Part shown: positions 1 through 7,460 of the stretch, piece after piece
Layout: every line of letters begins with the position of its first letter
Position numbering within the stretch: position 1 is the stretch's first letter
DNA from: Bacteroidales bacterium UBA1769
Lineage (GTDB): Bacteria > Bacteroidota > Bacteroidia > Bacteroidales > UBA932
Assembly: GCA_002314725.1 (NCBI GenBank)
Contig: DCGV01000089.1
Location: forward strand, 6,808-30,573
DNA: 23,766 nucleotides
Reading direction: 5' to 3'
The notes under the pieces: generated by a model
What the model was told of the DNA's origin: nothing
The model's database searches: none
What the model saw: the letters and a program-made list of their open reading frames with translations, nothing else
Translations under genes and position numbers: made by a program

Positions 1-12
1 AGGAAAGGAGTT

Positions 13-157
13 AATTCGTGTTCAAGAAAAAAATAATTTCTGACAATTCGTGGTCCATTCTTAAGACTCGCTTTGCTCGAATAAGCGTCACTCCTTTGGA
101 GATGCCGAGCGCCTGATAATTCGTGTTCAATAAAAAAACAAGCCTTTCGCGTTCAAG
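13..157 (+). repeat. Dispersed AATTCGTGTTCAA motif family
   Basis: AATTCGTGTTCAA occurs exactly at 13-25 and 118-130, each followed by an A-rich run. Degenerate versions occur at 45-57 (AATTCGTGGTCCA) and about 146-157 (TTCGCGTTCAAG). A further copy, ATTTCGTGTTCA, lies 8.7 kb away at 8858-8869. All known copies are in intergenic DNA. The function is unknown. They may be remnants of a dispersed intergenic repeat. Confidence 0.55.
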
Positions 158-311
158 AAGAAAAAAAAGTTTTATTTAAAATCCTGGTAAAAATCTGACA
201 AAAATGCGCTCCATCCGTCGCTTTGAGGACGCTCTTTAAGGGGTCGCTTCTTCGAAGCTCAAAATCTGGTGAAAATCTATCATTGATCTAGGTTAAAATC
301 TCTAAAAAAAC

Positions 312-380
312 GTTTTATTCGTTTTCTATGTTTTATTCCATTATTCTTAAAATTAATACCTCCGTTTTATTCCATAATTC
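312..380 (+). repeat. GTTTTATTCC repeats
   Basis: GTTTTATTCC occurs at 330-339 and 364-373, within two 17-base stretches at 330-346 and 364-380 that differ at about one position. A one-base variant (GTTTTATTCG) starts at 312. The 17-mer TTTCTATGTTTTATTCC at 323-339 recurs exactly at 5364-5380, overlapping the stop codon of the dehydratase gene. The role is unknown. Confidence 0.55.
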
Positions 381-493
381 ACAAAATCCTTGTTTTATTT
401 TTCTTATTATTTGTTTTGTTCCCCCTTAAACACCCTGTTTTCTTGCATATTTTGTGAATATTTGCCTATTATTCTAATTCACATGGTGTATGG

Positions 494-2230
494 TTGACCT
501 CTCCCACCTCCATGTCAGACTGGTGTACGTACCTCACGTTCCAAAGCTACTATGCTAACCCCTTGAGCCAGAAGGGTGGTCTCCCTGTTTTCCGTCCTTT
601 GACCGATCAGGACAGTCCTACCCACGTTCCCTGCGGTTTCACCTTTAATGATAAGGGTTACAATGTCAACGTCAATATTCCTGACTATGCTTTTGCTGGA
701 TTCGTCAATACCGACAAGCCCCTCGTTCTCGAAAGTGGTGTGAGCGAAATCGGTGTCGAGGCATTCGCATTTGCTGAGATCGGTCGTTATGAGACTGCAA
801 GCCAGGGAAATTTGTGCGTAGTCAATGTTGAAGATCTTTCCACTCCTCCTGCAATCACCCCGGAATCCTTCACAAACTATAGATGGGCCGTTATGACGAA
901 GGACTTCGAGCAGTATAAGCTCTTCAACAATGATTCTTTCTGGAAGGAAGGCGACCGTTTCACTTATCCCAACCTCGGCACCCCCGACGTTCCCACTTTG
1001 ACCTCTTACAATATTAATGTCCAAAGTAGTAACCGATTCCTGCTTCCTGGAGAAAAAGCCAAGATTGACATCAACAGTCTCACCTTCGAATGCCCCGATG
1101 GTGTTGCACAGCCTTCTGACGAAGAAGCACTTAAAGACATCAAGATCAACATTGTAGAAGGTAGTAACTACCAGGGAATTATCGAAGTCTCTCCCGAAGG
1201 CGAAATTACCGCTATCGGTGTTGGCGCTCCCGAATCTGATGACGGCGATTACAACTATGAGGAACTAACCTCAAATTTAGGTGATGAAGTTCGCTACAAA
1301 ATGCTTTTCAGCAGTGCAGTTGTTTCAGTAGAAGCTGACTATACCAAGGGTCTTACCACTGCTGTAGGAAGCGAATTCGGTGTTGATGTTGCTACACTTC
1401 CTTACGACATGATCGCTGCTATTGAGGAATGTAAGTACGTAGGTCGCCGTGTAGGTTATCCCGAACCCGAATTTGTAAGTGCATTCTCTGATGCAATCAC
1501 TGGAAGCTTGTATTCGAGAAACAACTATTCCGATTTATACGATACAGAAATATACTGCTACAGGAATATCTACGATAATGTCCGACTATTCTCCGACTTC
1601 GAACCCGTTGCTCCTGAAAGAAATACAGCCTATCGTCTCGTTGTTGAAATGTCAGACGGCCATAAGTACTACGTATGCAGCACAGACGACCAATACAGTC
1701 AGAAAGCTTACAGATCAGCTCTCGTTCCTGTTGAAGATGCTACCGCAGAAAACTTGAAGAACGCAACCGTTTACTTCGAATATGATGATAGCAATAAGAA
1801 TCTCCAGTTCCGTTATGCTGGTGATTCTAAGGACCTTTACCTCTATACAGGAACAGGCTTCGCTACCTACAAGTTGACTTCCACTGGCTTGACACAGTAC
1901 TGGTTCCAGAGTGCAGGACGTTATCTCAATGCTCCCGTAGAGGAAGGTGATGGCTATACTTATTGGACTCCCACCACGAAGTTCCTCGGTAAGTTCGTCA
2001 TTACAGCTGACCAGGGTGTGATGAGTTTCACCACGACCGGTAGTGTCTTCAAAACCAACAAAGCCTACTACACTGATCTCATCTCCTCTCTCGTAAACAT
2101 CGTTCCTGCTGACGACGATCCCTTCGCACCTCGTGCAGCCCACGTCAAGGGTGACGCCGATGGTGACGGTGGCGTCAGCATCATCGATATCACCACCGCT
2201 GTCAACGCCCTCCTCCAGCAGGGTGAGTAG
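494..2230 (+). CDS. BspA-like (LRR_5) surface protein with C-terminal dockerin, probably 5'-truncated
   Basis: 578 residues if read from TTG at 494; the first ATG in frame is at 512. Neither start gives a signal peptide, although relatives of this type are secreted, and the frame is closed at 455-457. Residues about 60-100 resemble BspA-type leucine-rich repeats (IPDYAFAGF, then SEIGVEAFAFAEIG). Residues about 170-245 end in a stretch (IIEVSPEGEITAIGVG) typical of bacterial Ig-like group 2 domains. Residues 553-578 form a dockerin half-repeat, GDADGDGGVSIIDIT, with the Asp/Asn calcium loop. Such proteins are normally exported adhesins or surface-layer components. The missing N-terminus suggests a decayed or recombined remnant, though an unusual start cannot be excluded. 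It converges on the 851-residue gene, which also ends in a dockerin. The coding region is solid; whether it is functional is uncertain. Confidence 0.75.
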   Translation: MTSPTSMSDWCTYLTFQSYYANPLSQKGGLPVFRPLTDQDSPTHVPCGFTFNDKGYNVNVNIPDYAFAGFVNTDKPLVLESGVSEIGVEAFAFAEIGRYETASQGNLCVVNVEDLSTPPAITPESFTNYRWAVMTKDFEQYKLFNNDSFWKEGDRFTYPNLGTPDVPTLTSYNINVQSSNRFLLPGEKAKIDINSLTFECPDGVAQPSDEEALKDIKINIVEGSNYQGIIEVSPEGEITAIGVGAPESDDGDYNYEELTSNLGDEVRYKMLFSSAVVSVEADYTKGLTTAVGSEFGVDVATLPYDMIAAIEECKYVGRRVGYPEPEFVSAFSDAITGSLYSRNNYSDLYDTEIYCYRNIYDNVRLFSDFEPVAPERNTAYRLVVEMSDGHKYYVCSTDDQYSQKAYRSALVPVEDATAENLKNATVYFEYDDSNKNLQFRYAGDSKDLYLYTGTGFATYKLTSTGLTQYWFQSAGRYLNAPVEEGDGYTYWTPTTKFLGKFVITADQGVMSFTTTGSVFKTNKAYYTDLISSLVNIVPADDDPFAPRAAHVKGDADGDGGVSIIDITTAVNALLQQGE

Positions 2231-2325
2231 TCCCTTACTCGTCCGCGCCTCGCGCTGACGCCCCACTTCTAACTAAGGCCCAGAGAGCGCGACATCAAGA
2301 CCCAGCTCATGGTCGAGCAGCTCCC

Positions 2326-2406
2326 ACCGGAACTACCGGAACCTCCGGAAACACCGGACAAACCGGAAACTCCGGACCCTCCGTTCCCAGCGGTCCCTCC
2401 GTCCCC
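2326..2406 (+). repeat. 9-bp tandem array, (A/T)CCGGAANN, about nine units
   Basis: Starting at 2326, units of 9 bp follow one another: ACCGGAACT, ACCGGAACC, TCCGGAAAC, ACCGGACAA, ACCGGAAAC, TCCGGACCC, then degenerate units up to 2406. One frame (stop at 2270-2272, ATG at 2309, stop TAA at 2414-2416) reads as a Pro/Glu-rich peptide with PPELPEPPETPDKPE. Another frame reads as Gly-X-Thr/Ser triplets. A related array lies on the opposite strand at 5169-5213. Whether any frame is translated is unknown. Confidence 0.75.
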
Positions 2407-2419
2407 TCCCGCATAAAGA

Positions 2420-2457
2420 AAAGGCCCAGAGCAAATCGCTCCGGGCCTTTCTCTTTA
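2420..2457. terminator. Bidirectional intrinsic terminator between convergent genes
   Basis: AAAGGCCC (2420-2427) pairs with GGGCCTTT (2443-2450). After one A-C mismatch, GAGC (2429-2432) pairs with GCTC (2438-2441), leaving a 5-base loop. The + strand continues with TCTCTTT, and on the - strand the stem is followed by TTCTTTAT. It therefore suits termination in both directions between the convergent genes ending at 2230 and 2513. Confidence 0.8.
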
Positions 2458-2512
2458 GCTTGCGCTCGCACTCGCTCACACTTACCAGCGGTCGCTTACA
2501 CGCTCAGCGTAC

Positions 2513-5068
2513 TTACTGCTGCGTCGTTATCTCCAGCACCTTCTTCTTGAGGAGCTCGAGATCTTCGTCTTTGTCGAAGGTCTTGTCGTGGTTCAAGTCA
2601 GCGGGGTGATTACCTGTGGAGGTTGCCGATGTCGTGCCGGTGAGGATATTCACGAGACCGGTGATGTCCAGGATGCTCACGCGGTTATCGCCGCTGACAT
2701 CACCGGCAGTTTTGACCGTACCGGCAGGAGTCCAGCTGCTACCATTATAAATATAGGAGATGTTGGCAGGATTATTAATCGTGGAGACCACCGTTCCGTC
2801 GGCATTGCGGAGCGGAGCGCTGATCGCCTCTGCACCGCAGAAGTGAGTGTTCTTGTAGTAATAAGTCTCATCCTCGAACATACCGTGCATCCATGCTGTG
2901 GTCGTCTCAGGAGCCGTCTTTGCAAACACGATCTTGCCGCCACGTACGTTGCCGATGATACTGCTCTGCAGAGGTCTGGGCTGCTTGGTGAGAGCGGTGA
3001 TTTTGGCAGAAGAGCTTTCGAAAGTTCCAGTAGCGTTAAAGCCGTTAGTAGCATAGAGCGCACCGTTCACCGTCACCGTTCCGTCGATGCAGAGCGTAGC
3101 GTCGCCGATCAGGCCGCGGTAGTTCTCGCTCTCAGGATCCTGACTCGAACCGTTGGAGCGCACGAAATTCATGCTCGGCACGTTCGCCTTGTACAGCGGA
3201 TTGATGGGTGTCGGGAACGAATAGTTGCCCCAGTCCTTACCGCTATAGAGCGTCAGGGCCTTGTCCACCTGAAGATTACCTCCGCGCTCCACATTAACTC
3301 GGCAGTCCGGGAGCATGCAGACATCCTCGACAATCTCCAGCTTGCCGCCGCTCTTGATGTTCAGCGTCATGTTGCTCGTGAGGGGGAGGGTATATTCCGA
3401 TGTTTTCAGCTGCTGCATCATCTCCTTGCCCTGATAGTCAAGGATAATGTTGAAGTCAAAACCGTTGATCTGGCAGTTGCCGTTGATCTCGTAGATCTGG
3501 CGGTCCGTGTTGCCGTCGTAATATTTCGTCAGCGAGCCACCTTCCTGGATGGTGAACATCGAAATCAGGAAGTCATCGCCATCACTGCTGGTCTTGGGGC
3601 GTGAGATATAGTTCAAAGAGGTTGTGCGCGTTCCATAGTCCGCATTCAGTCCCGTCTGGAGAATCTCCTGGGCGCCATAGTTGAAGGTGATGGGGACCTC
3701 GATGTTCTGCACATAATACTGGTGGAAGGGGAAAACGCGGTAAGACTTTGCACCATCATAGATGCGGGACGTCACCGTTCCGCCGCGCCAGTCCGTAAAT
3801 TGGAAGGCCTCGTAAACCTTGGCGCCGTCATTTGCTGTGATGCGTCCCTCGCCGGAGATATAGCCCCAGGCACTGAGATTCGCCCCACTGTTCACCGTGA
3901 TGGTACTTCCGTTCTCCATCAGGATGCGTCCGTAAGGACCATAGATACAGCCCGGACAGAGACACTCCTGAACCTGAGAAGCATGCGGAGCTGCCAGCGC
4001 AGCACGGACGCAGATGTTACCGTTCACCGTCAGATGGGCGCCATCGGCCAAGGTCAGCGTACTGTTGGGAACAGGGCCGTAGAAACTTTTGTTGCCACGG
4101 GGCAGCGTCGGCGGTTCTTCGGCAAAGATAGGTTCACTGAGATCCCCCACTGTATAGTTCTCGTCATTGGGAACCAGCAGGGTGACATTCGCCGGTATCG
4201 TCCAGTCGCCGGCCGGTATCGTCGACTCGTCCAGAACGACAATCGTCGCTGCCGTTCCCCTAGAAGCCAGTGCCGAAGCTGCTGTTAGCGCTTCACTCCA
4301 TGAAGACTTCAATAATCCGTTCACTAAGAAGTAATTATCACTCTTTGAAACAAACACCGCCTCATAGGTCGTCGCTACGCTGAAGTCCAGCACATGATTA
4401 CTGCTGTAGGAGATGGTATTTCCCTCCTCATCGATCCACTTCAGGAACTTGTGGCTCTCGTCGCCCTTGGCCGTTAGCGTCACCTTATCCTCGTTCCAGA
4501 TGTCTCCCAGCGCCTCCGTTGTAGGGAGTGAATAGTCGTACGATCCGCGGGAAAGAGAACCACTCTTTAAGTAATAGTATTCCGCCTTGAGGTCAATCGT
4601 TCCGTTCGTCGGCGACACCACCTTCAGCGGCACCGTCGTGTCCGCAACGAAGTTTGCGGTGAGGAGAGCTTCAGCAGGTGCCAGGGAATTGCCATCGGCA
4701 TCCTTTTGCTGCGCATTGGCACCCGTTACAGAGACCAGCGCCTTGTAGGCAGCGTCTTCCACATCCGAAACATTGGCACCCTTCGTCCAGTTCGCGAACT
4801 TGTATCCTCGGACGGCAAGGGCAAAGCTGTAGTACTTGACCGGATTCTTAGAGTTGCCTTCCGACAGCACCGTCACCGAGCTCTTGTACAAGCTCAACGA
4901 AGGCTGCGTGCTCTCAGATTCCTTCATCGCATACACCAGGCCGCGTCCTGTATTTCCGGACTTCACGGTAAGGTTCGCCCTGTAGTTTCCCGAGCTCGCC
5001 ATCGCCGTGCCGCCCATCACCAGGCTCACCACCAGGGCCGCAATCAAGCAAAAAATCTTTCTAATCAT
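2513..5068 (-). CDS. Secreted beta-solenoid-like surface protein with C-terminal dockerin
   Basis: 851 residues starting at ATG 5068. Residues 1-24 are a classic signal peptide (basic start, hydrophobic core, cleavage after AMA). Two segments (about 30-145 and 195-242) resemble divergent InlB B-repeats, with the pattern FLKWIDEEG followed by TTYEAVF. The middle (about 335-680) has many short Gly/Asn turns with alternating hydrophobics, such as ADGAHLTVNG, ENGSTITVNSGANLSAWG and SGGKLEIVEDV, suggesting a right-handed beta-solenoid. C369, C371 and C374 form an unusual CxCxxC cluster. Residues 789-851 carry two calcium-loop half-repeats (GDVSGDNRVSILDIT and ADLNHDKTFDKDED), a complete dockerin-like module. 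Cohesin partners are not seen in the window. It is probably exported to the cell surface or medium. The ligand is unknown. It lies downstream of the polysaccharide operon on the same strand, after 305 bp of repeats, so it probably has its own promoter. Confidence 0.85.
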   Translation of the reverse strand: MIRKIFCLIAALVVSLVMGGTAMASSGNYRANLTVKSGNTGRGLVYAMKESESTQPSLSLYKSSVTVLSEGNSKNPVKYYSFALAVRGYKFANWTKGANVSDVEDAAYKALVSVTGANAQQKDADGNSLAPAEALLTANFVADTTVPLKVVSPTNGTIDLKAEYYYLKSGSLSRGSYDYSLPTTEALGDIWNEDKVTLTAKGDESHKFLKWIDEEGNTISYSSNHVLDFSVATTYEAVFVSKSDNYFLVNGLLKSSWSEALTAASALASRGTAATIVVLDESTIPAGDWTIPANVTLLVPNDENYTVGDLSEPIFAEEPPTLPRGNKSFYGPVPNSTLTLADGAHLTVNGNICVRAALAAPHASQVQECLCPGCIYGPYGRILMENGSTITVNSGANLSAWGYISGEGRITANDGAKVYEAFQFTDWRGGTVTSRIYDGAKSYRVFPFHQYYVQNIEVPITFNYGAQEILQTGLNADYGTRTTSLNYISRPKTSSDGDDFLISMFTIQEGGSLTKYYDGNTDRQIYEINGNCQINGFDFNIILDYQGKEMMQQLKTSEYTLPLTSNMTLNIKSGGKLEIVEDVCMLPDCRVNVERGGNLQVDKALTLYSGKDWGNYSFPTPINPLYKANVPSMNFVRSNGSSQDPESENYRGLIGDATLCIDGTVTVNGALYATNGFNATGTFESSSAKITALTKQPRPLQSSIIGNVRGGKIVFAKTAPETTTAWMHGMFEDETYYYKNTHFCGAEAISAPLRNADGTVVSTINNPANISYIYNGSSWTPAGTVKTAGDVSGDNRVSILDITGLVNILTGTTSATSTGNHPADLNHDKTFDKDEDLELLKKKVLEITTQQ

Positions 5069-5103
5069 TTAGGGTTTATATAAGGTTTATAAAAAGTTTA
5101 TAA

Positions 5104-5160
5104 GGTTCAAAAGGCTTCGCCTTGGTTCAATTGGGTTCAAAAGGCTTCGCCTTGGTTCAA
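5104..5160. repeat. 27-bp direct repeat, two copies at 30-bp spacing
   Basis: Bases 5104-5130 and 5134-5160 are identical, separated by TTG. Each copy carries GGTTCAA at both ends and a central AAGGC-TTC-GCCTT hairpin. They lie 36-92 bp upstream of the 851-residue gene's ATG, next to three GTTTATA-like repeats (5073-5102). They could be regulatory or simply an expanded intergenic hairpin. Confidence 0.8.
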
Positions 5161-5168
5161 AGCGGCGG

Positions 5169-5213
5169 TTCCGGTTGTCCGGACGCTCCGGAAGTTCCGG
5201 AAGTTCCGGGGGG
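5169..5213 (-). repeat. 9-bp tandem array, inverted counterpart of 2326-2406
   Basis: Units TTCCGGTTG, TCCGGACGC, TCCGGAAGT, TCCGGAAGT and TCCGGGGGG follow at 9-bp intervals. Read on the - strand, the array aligns well with the + strand array that begins near 2324, including a PPELPE reading in one frame (PPELPELPERPDN against PPELPEPPETPDK). The two arrays therefore form imperfect inverted repeats around the 851-residue gene. Confidence 0.65.
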
Positions 5214-5346
5214 GCAAGGGGGGTCAATACGTGCCTGGAGGGCACTACTAGCGCCGTAGGCGCGGTCAGTAACCCCGTACACCGCCAGGTGTGCGGGGTG
5301 ATATATACCCCCGAGGCCCCGTGCCTGGAGGGCACTACCTTGCCCC
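5211..5346. other. Structured multi-hairpin intergenic element
   Basis: A 136-bp GC-rich block bounded by a perfect 9-bp inverted repeat: GGGGCAAGG (5211-5219) and CCTTGCCCC (5338-5346). Inside are two exact copies of CGTGCCTGGAGGGCACTAC (5230-5248 and 5320-5338), each folding as a GTGCC/GGCAC hairpin. There is also GCGCC-GTA-GGCGC (5251-5263) and an 11-bp stem with a 4-base loop, CCCCGTACACC/GGTGTGCGGGG (5273-5298, one T-G wobble). It begins 27 bases after the stop codon of the dehydratase gene on the - strand, so it would lie in the 3' untranslated region of the operon. It resembles a palindromic intergenic mobile element or RNA-processing/termination structure. No known family is assigned. 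Confidence 0.6.
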
Positions 5347-5373
5347 TTGAGGACTCCACGCCCTTTCTATGTT

Positions 5374-7320
5374 TTATTCCTTATCCAACACACAGAACTT
5401 GGACTCCCGGGACACATACTCCGGAACAATCTCCTTCATGATCCGGACGATCGCCATATCGTCGTAACCGTGCGAAGCCTCGAGGAGACGTTCCTCATTC
5501 GCACTCGCCTCACGATAGTCATACTCACGGACCTTCGCCACCATGATCTTCGGATGCATCGTCGGCAACGTCTGTTCCTTATCCGACAATACCTCCTCGT
5601 AGAGCTTCTCGCCCTCGCGGAGCCCCGTGAAGACAATATCGATGTCCGTAGCCCCCGACAACTTGATCATTCGCTTTGCAAGATCTACGATGCGCACCGG
5701 TTTTCCCATATCGAAGACAAAGATCTCTCCGCCCTTTCCCATCGTTCCAGCTTCGAGGACCAGTTTGCAGGCCTCAGGAATCAGCATGAAGAAACGGATA
5801 ATCTCCGGATGCGTCACCGTGATGGGGCCGCCGTTCTTGATCTGTTCACGGAAAATAGGAATCACAGAACCGTTGGAACCCAGGACATTACCGAAACGCG
5901 TGGTGACGAACTGCGTTACACCCTCCACCTCGCCGTCGACAATCGCCTTGTTGAGACTCTGGCAGTAGATTTCACAGATACGCTTGGAGCAACCCATGAC
6001 ATTCGTCGGGTTCACCGCCTTGTCCGTAGAAATCATCACGAACTTCTTCGTCTGGTATTTCACTGCGAGATCAGCGATCACGCGCGTACCATAGATATTA
6101 TTCTGTACCGCCATGGCAGGATTATCCTCCATCATCGGCACATGCTTGTAGGCAGCAGCATGGAAGACATATTCCGGACGATACTCCGCGAAGATACTCT
6201 CCATAAAGTCCTTGTTCGTAATACTGCCGACAATAGTCTCTGCAGAGATATCCCCGAACTGGCGCGCCATCATCAGACGGACATCGTGCATCGGCGTCTC
6301 CGCCTGGTCGATGAGGACCATCTTCGACGGCTTGTAGGGAGCAATCTGACGCACCATCTCGCTACCGATACTTCCCGCAGCACCCGTGATGAGAATACAC
6401 TTGCCACGGAGAAGATCACCGATGGCATCCATATCCACCTTGATCTGGTCACGGGGAAGGAGATCCTCAATATGAACCTCGTGAATACTGCTCTGGGCAA
6501 TCTCAGACTTCTTGTCCCACTCTTCAGCATTCTGCGTCACAAAAATCTTGATGCCGTTCTCCGTCAATTCGTTGATCAGCCAATCGTTCTCACGGAAACC
6601 CTCGATCTGCAGCGGAGAGACAATCATCACCTTAACGCCGCGCTTCTTCATATGCTTGACGAGATGCTCGTTGTTACGGAACACCTTGACTCCCATCAGA
6701 TATTTCGATTCGAAGTCACCGTTCGGGCTTACGAAACCCTCGATGAGGAAGCGGCGGGGAACAGAACCGATGACAGCCTTGGCAATACCCACAGCACCCT
6801 CACGGACACCATAGATAAATGCCTTCTTCACCTTGCTCTCCACATTGAGACTATCATAGAGATTCTTCGCCATGATACGCTCAATCCACATCACCAGCGT
6901 GGCGATGCCAAAGATCAGCACGATGGAGATATAGCGGAAGGGCGTTACCTCGAAGACATGAACAGTCCTGCTGATATGCAACAGCACGAGGATCACCACC
7001 GATGCCGTAGCATTCGCCTTCGCCACCTGTATCAGATCCACGAAAGCCGAATAGAGCAGGACCCCGGAATACGTATGATAGCAGCGGAAAAAGCAGACGA
7101 ATATCGCCGTTATTCCCACCACCATCAAGGTGATAAGTCCAAAGGAGCCCAGGAAGGGTCGCAATCCCATTTCCAGGAAGAGCGAGATATATCCCGCCAT
7201 CATCACAATTCCGCAGTCAACGAGTAGCACATACCAGTAGGGCAGTGCATCTTTCGTAAAATACCAATTCTTTAGTCTGTTAATCATTCTGTTCAACAAT
7301 CCGTTCAACAATTTGTCCAT
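5374..7320 (-). CDS. Membrane nucleoside-diphosphate-sugar 4,6-dehydratase (PglF/WbpM/CapD-like)
   Basis: 648 residues, the usual length for the large FlaA1/WbpM/PglF family. An N-terminal region with about four membrane helices (roughly 28-50, 58-80, 88-115, 125-148) precedes a CoA-binding-like Rossmann segment (about 160-260) and the C-terminal extended-SDR domain. The latter has the NAD-binding GAAGSIG at 313-319. The active site is TDK at 432-434, followed by M442 and K446; Met in place of the usual Tyr is characteristic of this subfamily. Expected reaction: UDP-GlcNAc to the 4-keto-6-deoxy sugar at the inner membrane. It is the last gene of the operon, 140 bp after the aminotransferase that would use its product. 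An alternative ATG lies at codon 12 (7287). It is higher in GC than the central operon genes. Confidence 0.93.
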   Translation of the reverse strand: MDKLLNGLLNRMINRLKNWYFTKDALPYWYVLLVDCGIVMMAGYISLFLEMGLRPFLGSFGLITLMVVGITAIFVCFFRCYHTYSGVLLYSAFVDLIQVAKANATASVVILVLLHISRTVHVFEVTPFRYISIVLIFGIATLVMWIERIMAKNLYDSLNVESKVKKAFIYGVREGAVGIAKAVIGSVPRRFLIEGFVSPNGDFESKYLMGVKVFRNNEHLVKHMKKRGVKVMIVSPLQIEGFRENDWLINELTENGIKIFVTQNAEEWDKKSEIAQSSIHEVHIEDLLPRDQIKVDMDAIGDLLRGKCILITGAAGSIGSEMVRQIAPYKPSKMVLIDQAETPMHDVRLMMARQFGDISAETIVGSITNKDFMESIFAEYRPEYVFHAAAYKHVPMMEDNPAMAVQNNIYGTRVIADLAVKYQTKKFVMISTDKAVNPTNVMGCSKRICEIYCQSLNKAIVDGEVEGVTQFVTTRFGNVLGSNGSVIPIFREQIKNGGPITVTHPEIIRFFMLIPEACKLVLEAGTMGKGGEIFVFDMGKPVRIVDLAKRMIKLSGATDIDIVFTGLREGEKLYEEVLSDKEQTLPTMHPKIMVAKVREYDYREASANEERLLEASHGYDDMAIVRIMKEIVPEYVSRESKFCVLDKE

Positions 7321-7460
7321 TTCAACAGTATTAGATACGGTTCAACTTTTGGTTAGTATATTTTTTTTAAGTTTGTTTTCTTTGTTTTTTTCTTTTTCTA
7401 TATATGTGTTCCGTAAATGCTCAATTAAGCGCCTGACGTAGTTAGGCTATAATGACGGAT

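Larger units (their letters stand above)
1..493. other. AT-rich intergenic region with short repeats
   Basis: No convincing gene is visible. The stretch is AT-rich with poly-A and poly-T runs, several small inverted repeats (for example GCTTC-TTC-GAAGC at 246-258 and CTCC-TTT-GGAG at 91-101), and the repeat families listed separately. Two imperfect copies of an AAATC-TGGT-AAAATC pattern occur near 178-198 and 261-281. The reading frame of the following gene is closed by TGA at 455-457, and no ATG in that frame lies between it and the annotated start. A recognisable Bacteroidota promoter (TTTG near -33 and TAnnTTTG near -7) could not be placed with confidence. Confidence 0.6.

Noticed and set aside
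18..116. Short GTG-started frame after an AGGAG-like sequence at the left edge
   Set aside because: About 32 codons built from the repeat motif and a poly-Lys run, with no support beyond the purine-rich stretch.
2588..4288. Long + strand frames opposite the 851-residue gene
   Set aside because: Antisense to a gene with signal peptide and dockerin; the translations are Arg/Ala/Val-rich without recognisable motifs.
5104..5160. Possible CRISPR array
   Set aside because: Only two copies with a 3-base spacer; no unique spacers and no cas genes.
5087..5359. 90-codon - strand frame across the repeat region
   Set aside because: It translates repeats and hairpins (for example PRRSLLN twice). It has no homologous look, and its length follows from the period-3 repeat lengths.
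5347..7227. Long + strand frame of 626 codons opposite the dehydratase gene
   Set aside because: It is fully antisense to a clear, complete dehydratase. Its product is extremely rich in His, Arg and Asp with no domain, as expected of a shadow frame in GC-biased DNA.
7419..7447. Terminator after the aminotransferase gene
   Set aside because: GCCTGA/TTAGGC can form a short stem with a wobble pair, but no T-run follows on the - strand and the next gene is part of the same pathway.
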